The notes under the pieces were generated by a model. The model ran no database searches and was not told the origin of the DNA. It saw only the letters and a program-made list of their open reading frames with translations. Below, piece by piece: positions 1 through 7,653 of a DNA stretch of 13,769 nucleotides. Position 1 is the first letter of the stretch, and every line of letters starts with the position of its first letter. The position numbers were made by a program, and so were the translations under genes. Source of the stretch: Caulobacter sp. (GTDB lineage Bacteria > Pseudomonadota > Alphaproteobacteria > Caulobacterales > Caulobacteraceae); assembly GCA_014378155.1 (NCBI GenBank), contig JACMOF010000357.1, positions 1 to 13,769 of the forward strand. Direction: 5' to 3'.

Positions 1-2336
1 CGACTTCCTCGGAACTGTTCTCGAAGGTGGAGGTCGAGAAGACCTTTGAGGCGGCCCAGAACGAGGGTGGCATGGCCGGCACCGTCGGCCTGTTCACCGG
101 CAAGCCCTTCGACTACGCGCCGGGGACCAAGGGCGCGGTGTCGCTGAAGCTGGGCACCAATCAATATACCAAGGACGCGCAGCCGCGCATCGCCGCCTTG
201 TTCAGTCGCAACTGGGACAACAAGTTCGGCGTGGCGGTCTCGGTCGCCTACTCCAAGCGCGAGACGACGGAGCAGGGCCACAACACCTATAACTACGACC
301 AGCCCGACGCCGACACCCTGAAAGGCTTGGTCGCCAAGGGTCTGGACATCTCGCATCTGAGCGCCGCCCAGAAGACCAAGTTCCTGTCGGGGGATCTGTA
401 TTTCGCCGACGGCAACCGCATCTCCTCCTGGGACTCGAAGGCCGAACGCCTCGGCCTGACGGGCGCGGTGCAGTGGAAGCCGATCGACAACCTGCTGCTG
501 ACGCTCGACGTGCTGCACGGCGAGTTCACCACCCACCGCGACGAGATGCACTTGGCCACGCGCCCGCTGAAGTCCGACGGCTCGGTCGCCTTCGACACCC
601 CGGCCGGCGGCGTCTGGCCGGCCATCTTCCAGAAGGGGTCGGTGATCAACGATCTGGCCTGGGACAAGGACAACTACGTAACCAAGACCGACGTCACCGG
701 CACGACCTTCGGCAGCGAGCACCGCCGGTCGCTGAACGAGAACCGCTTCAACCAGCTGGCCTTGACCGGCAAGTGGGATGCGTCCGATCGCCTGTCGATC
801 GACGGCCATGTCGGCTACGAGAAGTCCACCTACAAGACCCCCTATGACGATAAACTCTACATGCGGGCCAAGGGCAACCTGATCGCCAACTATGGCGCCG
901 ACGGCCAATCGGCGTCGTTCAGCTATCCGGGCTGGGATCCGACCAACCCAGCCAATTACGCGATGGATTCGTTCTATTATCGCGGTTTCAATAACCACTC
1001 GGAATTGCGCGAGGGCGTGCTGAACGCACGCTATGAACTGACCGACGCGCTGACGCTGCGCGCGGGGATCGCCTATCACAAGTTCACCCAGGGCGGCCGG
1101 GACGTCTTCTATGACGACAACGTCAACGGAACGCGGTCCAAGACGCGCGGCACGTCCGTGGCCGATATCAGCTCGGTGTTCACCAACAACGCCGGGTCGT
1201 GGCTGGTGGGCGACTACGCCAAGGCCTTCGCCAAGTACAAGGAATACCACCGCTTCGGACCCAATACCGATGGGACAGGCGGCGCGTTGCAGGACATCGA
1301 GAATGTCTACGAAACCAGCGAGGAAACCGTCTCCGAATACGTGCAGGCCGACTGGGACAGCGAGCTGTTCGGCAAGCGCTTCCGCGGCAATATCGGCCTG
1401 CGCGGCTACAGCACCGACACCCACAGCACCGGCTGGATCCAGGGCGACAGCTACGCCTATCTCGGCACGACGGACGTGAAAGGCAGCTATGAAGGCGTTC
1501 TGCCGGCCCTGAACACGGTGCTGGACCTGACGCCCGAAGTGCTGGTGCGCTTCTCGGCCACCCAGAATCTGAACCGTCCGAGCCTGGGCTCGATGGCGGC
1601 CAAGGGCAGCGCGTTCCAGGATGAGGATAACGGCGAGATCACCGCGTCGCGCGGCAATCCCGACCTCAAGCCCTTCAAGGACACCACGCTGGACCTGTCG
1701 GTGGAATACTACTTCGGCAAGTCAGGCCTGCTTTCAGCGGGTGTGTTCCGCAAGGACATCACGAACTTCATCACGTCCAATACCCTGCACAACGTCCCCT
1801 TTAGCGAGACGGGGGTACCCTACAGCACGATCCCGGGTGCAACGGGCAGCACCATCGTCACCGATTTCGACGTTCCAACCAACAGTTCGGACAAAGTGAA
1901 GCTGACCGGCGTCGAATTCGTGGCGCAAGGTCAGTTCTCGTTCCTGCCTGAGCCCTTCGATAAACTAGGCGGTGTGGCGAACTATACCTATGTGGATTCC
2001 AACACGGATCTGACCGGTATTTCCAAGTCCAACTACAATATTACCCTCTACTATGAAACCGATCGTTGGGGCGCCCGCGGTTCATTGAGCCACCGCACCC
2101 GCTGGTACACCGGCTATAACAGCGATGTCATGAGCGCCGACACGCGAGGCTTCGAGGGGTCTACCTATGTGGACGCCTCGGCCTTCTTCAATCTCACCGA
2201 CAAGCTCCAAGTCTCGTTGAACGCGATCAATCTGACCAACCAGAAGGATACGCAGTTCTGGGGCCAGAACCGCTATCTCTATAACCAGAACCAGAGCGGT
2301 CGGACCTACATGATGGGGCTCAGCTACAAGTTCTAA
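1..2336 (+). CDS. TonB-dependent outer-membrane receptor (TIGR01782-like), 5' partial
   Basis: The frame is open to the left edge (first in-frame codon at base 3) and ends at TAA 2334-2336. The GTG at 27 is therefore not the true start, and the signal peptide, TonB box and first part of the plug lie outside the window. The opening residues (SSELFSKVEVEKTFEAAQNEGG, in part) are typical of the mid-plug segment of large Caulobacter/Xanthomonas/Sphingomonas receptors. About 700 residues of alternating beta-strand, aromatic-rich sequence follow, with the typical late-barrel phrases TLDLSVEYYF, LTGVEF and LNAINLTNQ. The protein ends in GLSYKF, the terminal aromatic residue being the usual outer-membrane insertion signal. 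These receptors import scarce ligands across the outer membrane using TonB/ExbB/ExbD energy. The ligand cannot be read from sequence. The gene is followed by a terminator and then by the sulfotransferase/hydroxylase cassette, a neighbourhood that suggests a functional link but does not prove one. Confidence 0.93.
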   Translation, partial: TSSELFSKVEVEKTFEAAQNEGGMAGTVGLFTGKPFDYAPGTKGAVSLKLGTNQYTKDAQPRIAALFSRNWDNKFGVAVSVAYSKRETTEQGHNTYNYDQPDADTLKGLVAKGLDISHLSAAQKTKFLSGDLYFADGNRISSWDSKAERLGLTGAVQWKPIDNLLLTLDVLHGEFTTHRDEMHLATRPLKSDGSVAFDTPAGGVWPAIFQKGSVINDLAWDKDNYVTKTDVTGTTFGSEHRRSLNENRFNQLALTGKWDASDRLSIDGHVGYEKSTYKTPYDDKLYMRAKGNLIANYGADGQSASFSYPGWDPTNPANYAMDSFYYRGFNNHSELREGVLNARYELTDALTLRAGIAYHKFTQGGRDVFYDDNVNGTRSKTRGTSVADISSVFTNNAGSWLVGDYAKAFAKYKEYHRFGPNTDGTGGALQDIENVYETSEETVSEYVQADWDSELFGKRFRGNIGLRGYSTDTHSTGWIQGDSYAYLGTTDVKGSYEGVLPALNTVLDLTPEVLVRFSATQNLNRPSLGSMAAKGSAFQDEDNGEITASRGNPDLKPFKDTTLDLSVEYYFGKSGLLSAGVFRKDITNFITSNTLHNVPFSETGVPYSTIPGATGSTIVTDFDVPTNSSDKVKLTGVEFVAQGQFSFLPEPFDKLGGVANYTYVDSNTDLTGISKSNYNITLYYETDRWGARGSLSHRTRWYTGYNSDVMSADTRGFEGSTYVDASAFFNLTDKLQVSLNAINLTNQKDTQFWGQNRYLYNQNQSGRTYMMGLSYKF

Positions 2337-2352
2337 CACGACCTAGACCCAG

Positions 2353-2381
2353 CGCCCCCCCTCCAGGGAGGGGGCGTTTTT
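2353..2381 (+). terminator. Intrinsic terminator after the receptor gene
   Basis: A C-rich arm (2357-2364, CCCCCTCC) pairs perfectly with GGAGGGGG (2367-2374). It can be extended by outer CG/CG pairs at 2353-2354 and 2375-2376 if two C residues bulge. Five T residues (2377-2381) follow directly. It starts 17 bases after the receptor stop codon. The ATG of the next gene is only 16 bases after the T run, so any promoter for the downstream genes would have to overlap this hairpin or lie within the receptor gene. Confidence 0.85.
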
Positions 2382-2397
2382 CCGTGTGTCCAGAAAC

Positions 2398-3036
2398 ATG
2401 ATCATTTCTCACCGCCACCGTTTCATCTTCGCCGCCGTACCCAAGACCGGCACCCACTCCGTGCGGCAAGCCTTGCGCGAGCAACTGGGCGACGAGGACG
2501 TCGAGCAGGTGGGGCTGTTCGTCGACAAGCGGTTCCCTTGGGAGGACCTGGCGGCGATCCGGCATGGTCACCTGTCGCTGCGGCAGGTGCGCCCGTATCT
2601 CGGCGAGGAGGTCTTCAGCGGCTATTTCAAGTTCGCCTTCGTGCGCAACCCGTTCGATCGTTTCGTCTCGTACTGCGCCTTCATGCTGCGGGGCGGCGAT
2701 GACTTCCAGCGTCGACCGCGCGACATGATGCGCCACTTTCTTTTCGAAGAACCTCCGGAGGGCCATGTCCTGTTCCAGCCACAGGCTTCGCTGCTGGTGG
2801 GCGAGGACGGCGAGACCTTGCTGACCGACATGGTCGGTCGCGTCGAGAACATGCAGGGGGCGTATGACGCGATCTGCGCGCGCCTCGGCATCGCCAACCG
2901 GCCCCTCGACCGCGTCAACGGCAGCCAGCGCGGCGACTATCGGCCCTATTATGACCAGACCCTGATCGACGGCGTCGCCGCGCGCTATGCTCAGGACCTG
3001 GATCTGTTCGGCTACACGTTCGAAGGCCTGCGATGA
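2398..3036 (+). CDS. Small sulfotransferase (sulfotransferase family 2-like)
   Basis: This protein of 212 residues probably transfers a sulfuryl group from PAPS to a hydroxyl or amine. The start MIISHRHRFIFAAVPKTGTHS is the usual opening of this family, which favours ATG 2398 over the in-frame GTG at 2386. The 5'-phosphosulfate loop is PKTGTHS at residues 15-21. The 3'-phosphate signature is FVRNPFDRFVSY, with R83 and S91 as the expected binding pair. No clear ribosome-binding site precedes the ATG, which sits just past the terminator T run. The stop overlaps the next start (ATGA at 3033-3036), so translation is coupled to the hydroxylase. The acceptor substrate is unknown. The length is short for carbohydrate sulfotransferases but normal for compact bacterial members. 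The fold call is firm; the substrate is not assignable. Confidence 0.85.
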   Translation: MIISHRHRFIFAAVPKTGTHSVRQALREQLGDEDVEQVGLFVDKRFPWEDLAAIRHGHLSLRQVRPYLGEEVFSGYFKFAFVRNPFDRFVSYCAFMLRGGDDFQRRPRDMMRHFLFEEPPEGHVLFQPQASLLVGEDGETLLTDMVGRVENMQGAYDAICARLGIANRPLDRVNGSQRGDYRPYYDQTLIDGVAARYAQDLDLFGYTFEGLR

Positions 3037-3662
3037 ACGCCATTCCGCTCGCGCCCACCGCCAACCCGCGCAAGACGACGGGCGTCCGCAAGCTTGGCCC
3101 GGTCGACATCACCGCGCTGCGGGCGGCCGTGCTGGAGATACCCGAGGCGGTCTGGGACGCTGAGGACGCTGGCAAGCCTAACAGGTTCCAGGTGCTGGAC
3201 GTGACGCGCCATATCGTCTTGCGCTTCATCGACAGCCCCCGCGACTGGCGCGGGTCCCACGATCGAGCAGCCTGGCCAGAGTGGCGCGGCCTGCTGGAGC
3301 CCGTGCTGGCGCGGGCCGTCCGCGACTACGGCTATGCGCGCGGGGTGTTCCCGCGAGTGATGCTGGCCAGCATGCCCCCGGGCGGGGTGATCCACCCGCA
3401 CATCGACGCCAATCCGGCGGCGAAGTGGCCGCACAAGATCCACGTGCCGATATCGACCAACCCTGGGGTGGTGTCGTTCTTCGGCGGCGGCGAACACCAT
3501 TTTCCGGCGGGCGAGGCGGTGGAGGTCAACAACCTTGGCCCGCATTGGGTGCGCAACGACGGCGAGACCGACCGCGTCCATCTGATCTTCGAGTATTATG
3601 ACGCCGACCAGCCGGAACCGAGCTGGCTGGAGCCGTTCCTGCTGGCCGGTGCGGCGCGATGA
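3033..3662 (+). CDS. Aspartyl/asparaginyl beta-hydroxylase-like 2-oxoglutarate/Fe(II) oxygenase
   Basis: This 209-residue protein has the Asp/Asn beta-hydroxylase cupin core (PF05118-like). Visible features are IHPHIDAN with H123 and D125 as the expected first two iron ligands, HKIHVPIS as a core strand, and NNLGPHWVRNDG with H171 as the distal ligand. R181 in DRVHLIFEYYD is the likely 2-oxoglutarate carboxylate anchor. Human AspH lacks the carboxylate ligand, whereas this protein shows a complete HxD...H set. Family members hydroxylate Asp/Asn/Arg side chains in peptides or small molecules; the substrate here is unknown. A GAAGG ribosome-binding site at 3022-3026 precedes ATG 3033. The gene overlaps the sulfotransferase upstream and the TPR-sulfotransferase downstream, both by ATGA. 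Coupling between hydroxylase and sulfotransferases suggests that one creates the hydroxyl the other sulfates, which is inference. Confidence 0.85.
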   Translation: MNAIPLAPTANPRKTTGVRKLGPVDITALRAAVLEIPEAVWDAEDAGKPNRFQVLDVTRHIVLRFIDSPRDWRGSHDRAAWPEWRGLLEPVLARAVRDYGYARGVFPRVMLASMPPGGVIHPHIDANPAAKWPHKIHVPISTNPGVVSFFGGGEHHFPAGEAVEVNNLGPHWVRNDGETDRVHLIFEYYDADQPEPSWLEPFLLAGAAR

Positions 3663-5566
3663 GTTCCAGTGACCGCGACGCCTTGCTGCGGGAGGCCAGG
3701 GACCTGCGCGTTCGGCAATGCGTCCCGCAAGCGCTGGCCGCGCTCGCACGCCTGCAGGCGCTGCACCCTCGCTTTAGCCGCCTGTATCAGGAGCGCGGCC
3801 ACTGCCATGTCGTCCTTGGGAATGCGCCGGCGGCCATCGAGGCGTTGCGAGAGGCCGTGCGCGTCAACCCGACGCTGCCGGCCAGCTGGGACATGCTGGA
3901 GCAACTCTATCGCATGCAGGGCGACGCCGCCCAGGCGGCCACGGCGGCGGGGCATCTGGCCGCGCTGCGCCAGCTGCCTTCCGCAGTGGTCGTCGCCAAC
4001 AGCCTGTTCGCCGATGGCGATCTCGAACTGGCCGAGGAAGTTATCCGCCGTTACTTGTCCGACGATCATCTCAACGTCGGCGCTCTGCGCCTGCTCGCAC
4101 GGATACGCCAAGAACGTGGCGATCTCGACGAGGCCGAGGCGATGCTGGAAGCGGCGCTCGAGCGCGCGCCCGACTACAACGCCGCGCGTCTCGACTACGC
4201 CATGGTGCTCTTGCAGCGGCAGAAGCACCTGCGGGCGCGGCAGGAGGCCGAAATCCTGCTCAGGCACGACCCGGATAACCGCGACTACCTCAAGCAGTAC
4301 GGCGCGGCGTGTGTGGGCCTGGGCGACCACGAGCCGGTGATCGATCTCTATGGGACGCTGCTGGCCGGGCCGGTTCAATCGGGAGCGGAAGTCGCCGACC
4401 TGCGCCTGTGGCGAGCCAACGCCCTGAAGATCACGGGTCGGCGGGAGGAGGCCATCGCGGACTATCGCGCCTCCCTGGCGGCGCGGCCGGACAACGGCGT
4501 GGCCTGGTTCAGCCTCGCCAATCTAAAGACCTATCGCTTCATCGACGACGACATCGCGCGCATGGTCGATGCGGAATCCCAGCCTGCCGTCCAGAACATG
4601 GACCGCATCTATCTGTGTTTCGCACTGGGCAAGGCGCTGGAGGACCGGGGAGACCACGCCGCCGCTTGGCGATACTACGAGCGCGGCAATGCGATGCGGC
4701 GCACCGCCGGCCGCTATCGCCCCGACGTCGCGGAAGCCTGCGCCCTCCGCTTGAAGCAGGTGTTCACAGCCGATGTCTTCGCCGCGCGCGCTGGCTGGGG
4801 CGTGGACGATGCCACGCCCATCTTCATCCTGGGTCTGCCCCGTTCTGGCTCGACCCTGATCGAACAGATCCTGGCCTCCCATTCCTGTGTGGAGGGTACG
4901 CACGAACTGACAGAGATCGACCGCTATGTCGGCGAACTTTGCGGTCGCGATCCTGATTGCCGCCTGCCGCTACGCCCCGAGGCGTTGCTAAGCCTGACCG
5001 CCGGGGATGTCCGCTTGTTCGGCGAGCGCTTCCTGGCCGAGACCCGCACCTATCGCGGGCTGGGCCGGCCGTTCTTCATCGACAAGATGCCGAACAATTT
5101 CTGGCACATCGGCCTGATCCATCTGATGTTTCCACGCGCCACGATCATCGATGTGCGGCGTGAACCGATGGCCTGCGGCTTCAGCAACTTCAAGCAGCTG
5201 TTCGGGACCACCAATCAAGAGTTCAGCTATGGCGTCGAGGACATCGCCCGCCACTACCGCGCCTATCTCGACCTCATGCGGCATTGGGACGACGTGCTGC
5301 CCGGGCGCGTGCTGAGGGTGCGATACGAGGACCTGGTCGAGGATCTTGAAGGCGGCGTGCGGCGCATGCTCGACCATTGCGGGCTGCCGTTCGAGCCGGC
5401 CTGCCTGGCGTTCCACAAGACTTTGCGCAGCGTGCGCACGCCCAGTTCCGAGCAGGTGCGCCAGCCCATCGGCCGGGAGGGGCTGGACCAATGGCGGCAT
5501 TATGCCCCCTGGCTCTCCCCGCTGCGAGACGCGCTGGGCGACGCCTTGACCCGCTACAGGGACTGA
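3659..5566 (+). CDS. TPR-domain sulfotransferase
   Basis: This protein has 635 residues. Residues 1 to about 360 are tetratricopeptide-like helical repeats (for example YQERGHCHVVLGNAPAAIEA, LARIRQERGDLDEAEAML, RANALKITGRREEAIADY), a likely protein- or peptide-binding surface. The sulfotransferase domain follows. The 5'-phosphosulfate loop is IFILGLPRSGSTLIEQILASH near residues 387-407, in part. DKMPNNFWHIGLIHLMFP follows, and then the 3'-phosphate segment IIDVRREPMACGFSNF near 495-511. The C-terminal VRTPSSEQVRQPIGREGLDQW is characteristic of this TPR-sulfotransferase group. Eukaryotic tyrosylprotein sulfotransferases share the fold and act on proteins, so a protein or peptide acceptor is plausible. 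The start ATG 3659 overlaps the upstream stop (ATGA) without a strong ribosome-binding site, so expression is coupled. The protein carries no visible signal peptide and is expected to be cytoplasmic. Confidence 0.9.
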   Translation: MSSSDRDALLREARDLRVRQCVPQALAALARLQALHPRFSRLYQERGHCHVVLGNAPAAIEALREAVRVNPTLPASWDMLEQLYRMQGDAAQAATAAGHLAALRQLPSAVVVANSLFADGDLELAEEVIRRYLSDDHLNVGALRLLARIRQERGDLDEAEAMLEAALERAPDYNAARLDYAMVLLQRQKHLRARQEAEILLRHDPDNRDYLKQYGAACVGLGDHEPVIDLYGTLLAGPVQSGAEVADLRLWRANALKITGRREEAIADYRASLAARPDNGVAWFSLANLKTYRFIDDDIARMVDAESQPAVQNMDRIYLCFALGKALEDRGDHAAAWRYYERGNAMRRTAGRYRPDVAEACALRLKQVFTADVFAARAGWGVDDATPIFILGLPRSGSTLIEQILASHSCVEGTHELTEIDRYVGELCGRDPDCRLPLRPEALLSLTAGDVRLFGERFLAETRTYRGLGRPFFIDKMPNNFWHIGLIHLMFPRATIIDVRREPMACGFSNFKQLFGTTNQEFSYGVEDIARHYRAYLDLMRHWDDVLPGRVLRVRYEDLVEDLEGGVRRMLDHCGLPFEPACLAFHKTLRSVRTPSSEQVRQPIGREGLDQWRHYAPWLSPLRDALGDALTRYRD

Positions 5567-5569
5567 CGC

Positions 5570-6514
5570 ATGCGGCTGTCCCAACCCTTCTTTCAGCTCC
5601 CGGTGCTCTTTGACGTGGCGCGCCTGCAGGCCGAGGTCGCGGCCTTGCCGGCCCAGGCGTGGGCCCCGCACCCCGACCGCCTGCCCGGCAACAGCGCGGC
5701 GCTGCTGATCAGCGCCGGCGGCGGGGAGACCGATTCCGTGTACGGACAGATGTTGTCGACGCCCTGGCTGGCGGGCATGCCCTATCTGCGCCAAGTCCTC
5801 GCGGGCTTTGGCGTGGTCTGGAGCCGCTCGCGGTTGATGCGCCTCGCGCCGGGTTCGGGCGTGCCCGAGCATGCCGATATCAACTACCACTGGCATACGC
5901 GGGTGCGGGTGCACATCCCCATCATCACCTCGCCGCTTGTGCGCTTTCACTGCGACGGGCAAGACGTACACATGGCCGCCGGCGAAGCGTGGATCTTCGA
6001 CAACTGGCGTCCGCACCATGTCGAGAACAGGGCCAGCGTCGAGCGAATCCATCTCGTTGCGGACACCACCGGCACGGCGGCCTTTTGGCAATTCGCCTGC
6101 GGGCAGGCGCCGCCGCGCGCGCAATGGCGGACGGTGACCTGGGACCCCGCGGGCAGTCCAAACTTGCTCACTGAAGGCGACCAGCGTACGCCGGTGATGC
6201 CCTCCGCCGAGGTACAGCTGGTGATCGACGACCTGCGCGCGGAGCTGACGGTCGCCACCGACACCGCCGAGGCCAAGGCCCGCGCCGCGCGGCTCAGCCT
6301 GCTGCTGGAGAGCTTCGTGCTCGACTGGCGCCAGCTCTGCGCGCTGCATGGCGTCGGCGGCCGAGGACGACCGGAGTTCCTGCGCCTGGCGGGCGCCTTG
6401 CATCAGGCCGCCAAGCCGCTCGCCGCCGGGCTGGTCATGCGCACCAACAAGGCCAGTGCGTTGCTGGTGCTCGAAAAGCGCGTGCTGCAGCACCTGGTCG
6501 CGGACGAGGGGTGA
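5570..6514 (+). CDS. Second Asp/Asn beta-hydroxylase-like oxygenase with a C-terminal extension
   Basis: This 314-residue protein has the same oxygenase core as the gene at 3033-3662, but the two are divergent. PEHADINYHWH gives H101 and D103, VRVHIPIITSP is the core strand, and RPHHVENRASVERIHLV gives H149 and R159. The spacing between the paired ligands (H101 to H149, 48 residues; H149 to R159, 10) is identical to that in the other hydroxylase, which supports real homology. After about residue 200 comes a roughly 110-residue, mostly helical region (VQLVIDDLRAEL, then ARLSLLLESFVLDW, then a basic Leu-rich end) that I do not recognise. ATG 5570 is three bases after the upstream stop and has AGGGA at 5558-5562. 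The gene ends overlapping the FAD oxidoreductase. It could act in the same pathway as the sulfotransferases or, less likely, on a phosphonate; I cannot decide from sequence. Confidence 0.8.
   Translation: MRLSQPFFQLPVLFDVARLQAEVAALPAQAWAPHPDRLPGNSAALLISAGGGETDSVYGQMLSTPWLAGMPYLRQVLAGFGVVWSRSRLMRLAPGSGVPEHADINYHWHTRVRVHIPIITSPLVRFHCDGQDVHMAAGEAWIFDNWRPHHVENRASVERIHLVADTTGTAAFWQFACGQAPPRAQWRTVTWDPAGSPNLLTEGDQRTPVMPSAEVQLVIDDLRAELTVATDTAEAKARAARLSLLLESFVLDWRQLCALHGVGGRGRPEFLRLAGALHQAAKPLAAGLVMRTNKASALLVLEKRVLQHLVADEG
6506..6511 (+). promoter_or_regulatory. Ribosome-binding site bearing on the FAD oxidoreductase start
   Basis: GAGGGG lies directly against the GTG at 6511, too close to serve it well. 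It is 8 bases before an in-frame TTG at 6520, an ideal distance. Either the GTG is used by coupled re-initiation at the overlapping TGA (6512-6514), or the TTG is the true start, giving a protein three residues shorter that begins before EQHFDLAVVG. Confidence 0.45.
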
Positions 6515-7653
6515 CGAACTTGGAACAGCATTTCGATCTCGCGGTGGTCGGCGCCGGCGTGGTGGGGCTGGCGCACGCCCTGGCCGCCGTGCGGCTTGGC
6601 AAGCGGGTCGTGGTCATCGATCGCGACGCCCAGGCCAACGGCGCCTCGGTGCGCAACTTCGGCTTCGTGACGGTCACGGGCCAGGCGCGGGGCGAGGTCT
6701 GGAGACGCGCCCGTCGGTCGGCCGAGGTCTGGAGCGAGATCGCCGGCCCCGCCGAAATCGACGTGCTGCAAAGGGGGCTTACCATGGTCGCCCGCCGTCC
6801 CGAGGCCATGGCCGTGCTGGAGGCCTTCCTCGAAACCGAGATGGCCGATGGCTGCGGCTGGCGCGAGGTCGCCGACCTCGGCGACCGCCTGCCGGGGCAG
6901 GGCAAGGTGCTGGGCGCCTTGACCAGCCAGGTCGATCTGCGCGTCGAGTCCCGCACCGCCATCCCCCGCCTGGCGGCCTGGCTGGAGGCCGCACACGCCG
7001 TGACTTTCCTGCGCGGCGCCGCCGTGCGCGGCGTCGAGACCGGGCGTCTGGAAACCTCGGTCGGCGTGGTCCATGCCGACGCCATCGTTGTTTGCCCGGG
7101 CGATGACCTGGTCACCCTGTTTCCCGAGCGCTTCTCCCGCGCCGAGGTAACGCGGTGCAAGCTACAGATGTTGCGCCTGGCCGATCCCGGCTGGCGCCTG
7201 CCCGCGCCGGTGATGTCCGACCTCGGCCTCGTCCGCTATCTAGGCTACGCCGCCCTGCCGCAGGCGGACGCCCTGCGTGCGCGACTGGCAGCCGAGCAGG
7301 GCGCGCACCTGCAGCACGGCGTCCACCTGATCGTGGTGCAGAGCGCCGACGGCTCGCTGGTGGTCGGCGACAGCCACCACTATGCCGCCACGCCCGACCC
7401 CTTCGCCCGCGACGATGTCGACGCCCTGATCCTGGACGAGTTCGCCCAGGTGTTCGGCCAGGCGCCGCCGCCGGTCCTGGAGCGCTGGACCGGCACCTAT
7501 GCCTCGGCCGCCGGCCACAGTCTGGTCGAAGCGCCGCTGCCTTGCGTGCGCCTGGTGACCGTGACCAGCGGCACGGGCGCTTCGACCGCCTTCGGGCTGG
7601 GCGAGGAGGTTATCGCCGACCTATACGCACGTCCCCAAGGAGTCATGGCATGA
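6511..7653 (+). CDS. Phosphonate-associated FAD-dependent oxidoreductase (TIGR03364-like)
   Basis: This protein has about 380 residues and a DAO-fold (glycine oxidase-like) architecture. The N-terminal dinucleotide loop is DLAVVGAGVVGLAHA (G14, G16, G19), followed by VVVIDRD with the acidic ribose-binding residue. ASVRNFGFVT is a typical early motif, and the C-terminal FAD-closing segment is VTVTSGTGASTAFGLGEEV. The clade is known to sit next to phosphonate genes, and members oxidise 2-aminoethylphosphonate or its N-methyl form to phosphonoacetaldehyde. Here the next gene is phnX, which consumes that aldehyde, and no PhnW aminotransferase is present, so this enzyme probably supplies the first step. 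Start: GTG 6511 overlaps the previous stop; TTG 6520 is an alternative with better Shine-Dalgarno spacing. The stop overlaps phnX (ATGA 7650-7653). The general call is firm; the exact amine substrate is inferred. Confidence 0.88.
   Translation: MTNLEQHFDLAVVGAGVVGLAHALAAVRLGKRVVVIDRDAQANGASVRNFGFVTVTGQARGEVWRRARRSAEVWSEIAGPAEIDVLQRGLTMVARRPEAMAVLEAFLETEMADGCGWREVADLGDRLPGQGKVLGALTSQVDLRVESRTAIPRLAAWLEAAHAVTFLRGAAVRGVETGRLETSVGVVHADAIVVCPGDDLVTLFPERFSRAEVTRCKLQMLRLADPGWRLPAPVMSDLGLVRYLGYAALPQADALRARLAAEQGAHLQHGVHLIVVQSADGSLVVGDSHHYAATPDPFARDDVDALILDEFAQVFGQAPPPVLERWTGTYASAAGHSLVEAPLPCVRLVTVTSGTGASTAFGLGEEVIADLYARPQGVMA

Noticed and set aside
2339..2350. TAGACC half-site after the receptor gene as a GntR operator
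   Set aside because: Only 7 of 12 bases match the palindrome and the dyad is lost.
4988..6493. Long (501-codon) minus-strand open frame opposite the TPR-sulfotransferase and second hydroxylase
   Set aside because: It has low-complexity His/Gln/Arg/Gly-rich translation typical of antisense frames in GC-rich DNA and no recognisable motif, while the plus-strand frames carry clear family signatures.
7155..7649. Upstream extension of the phnX reading frame
   Set aside because: The frame is open but overlaps the FAD oxidoreductase in another phase and reads as Arg/Ala-rich noise. PhnX homology begins exactly at ATG 7650, which has AAGGAG in front.
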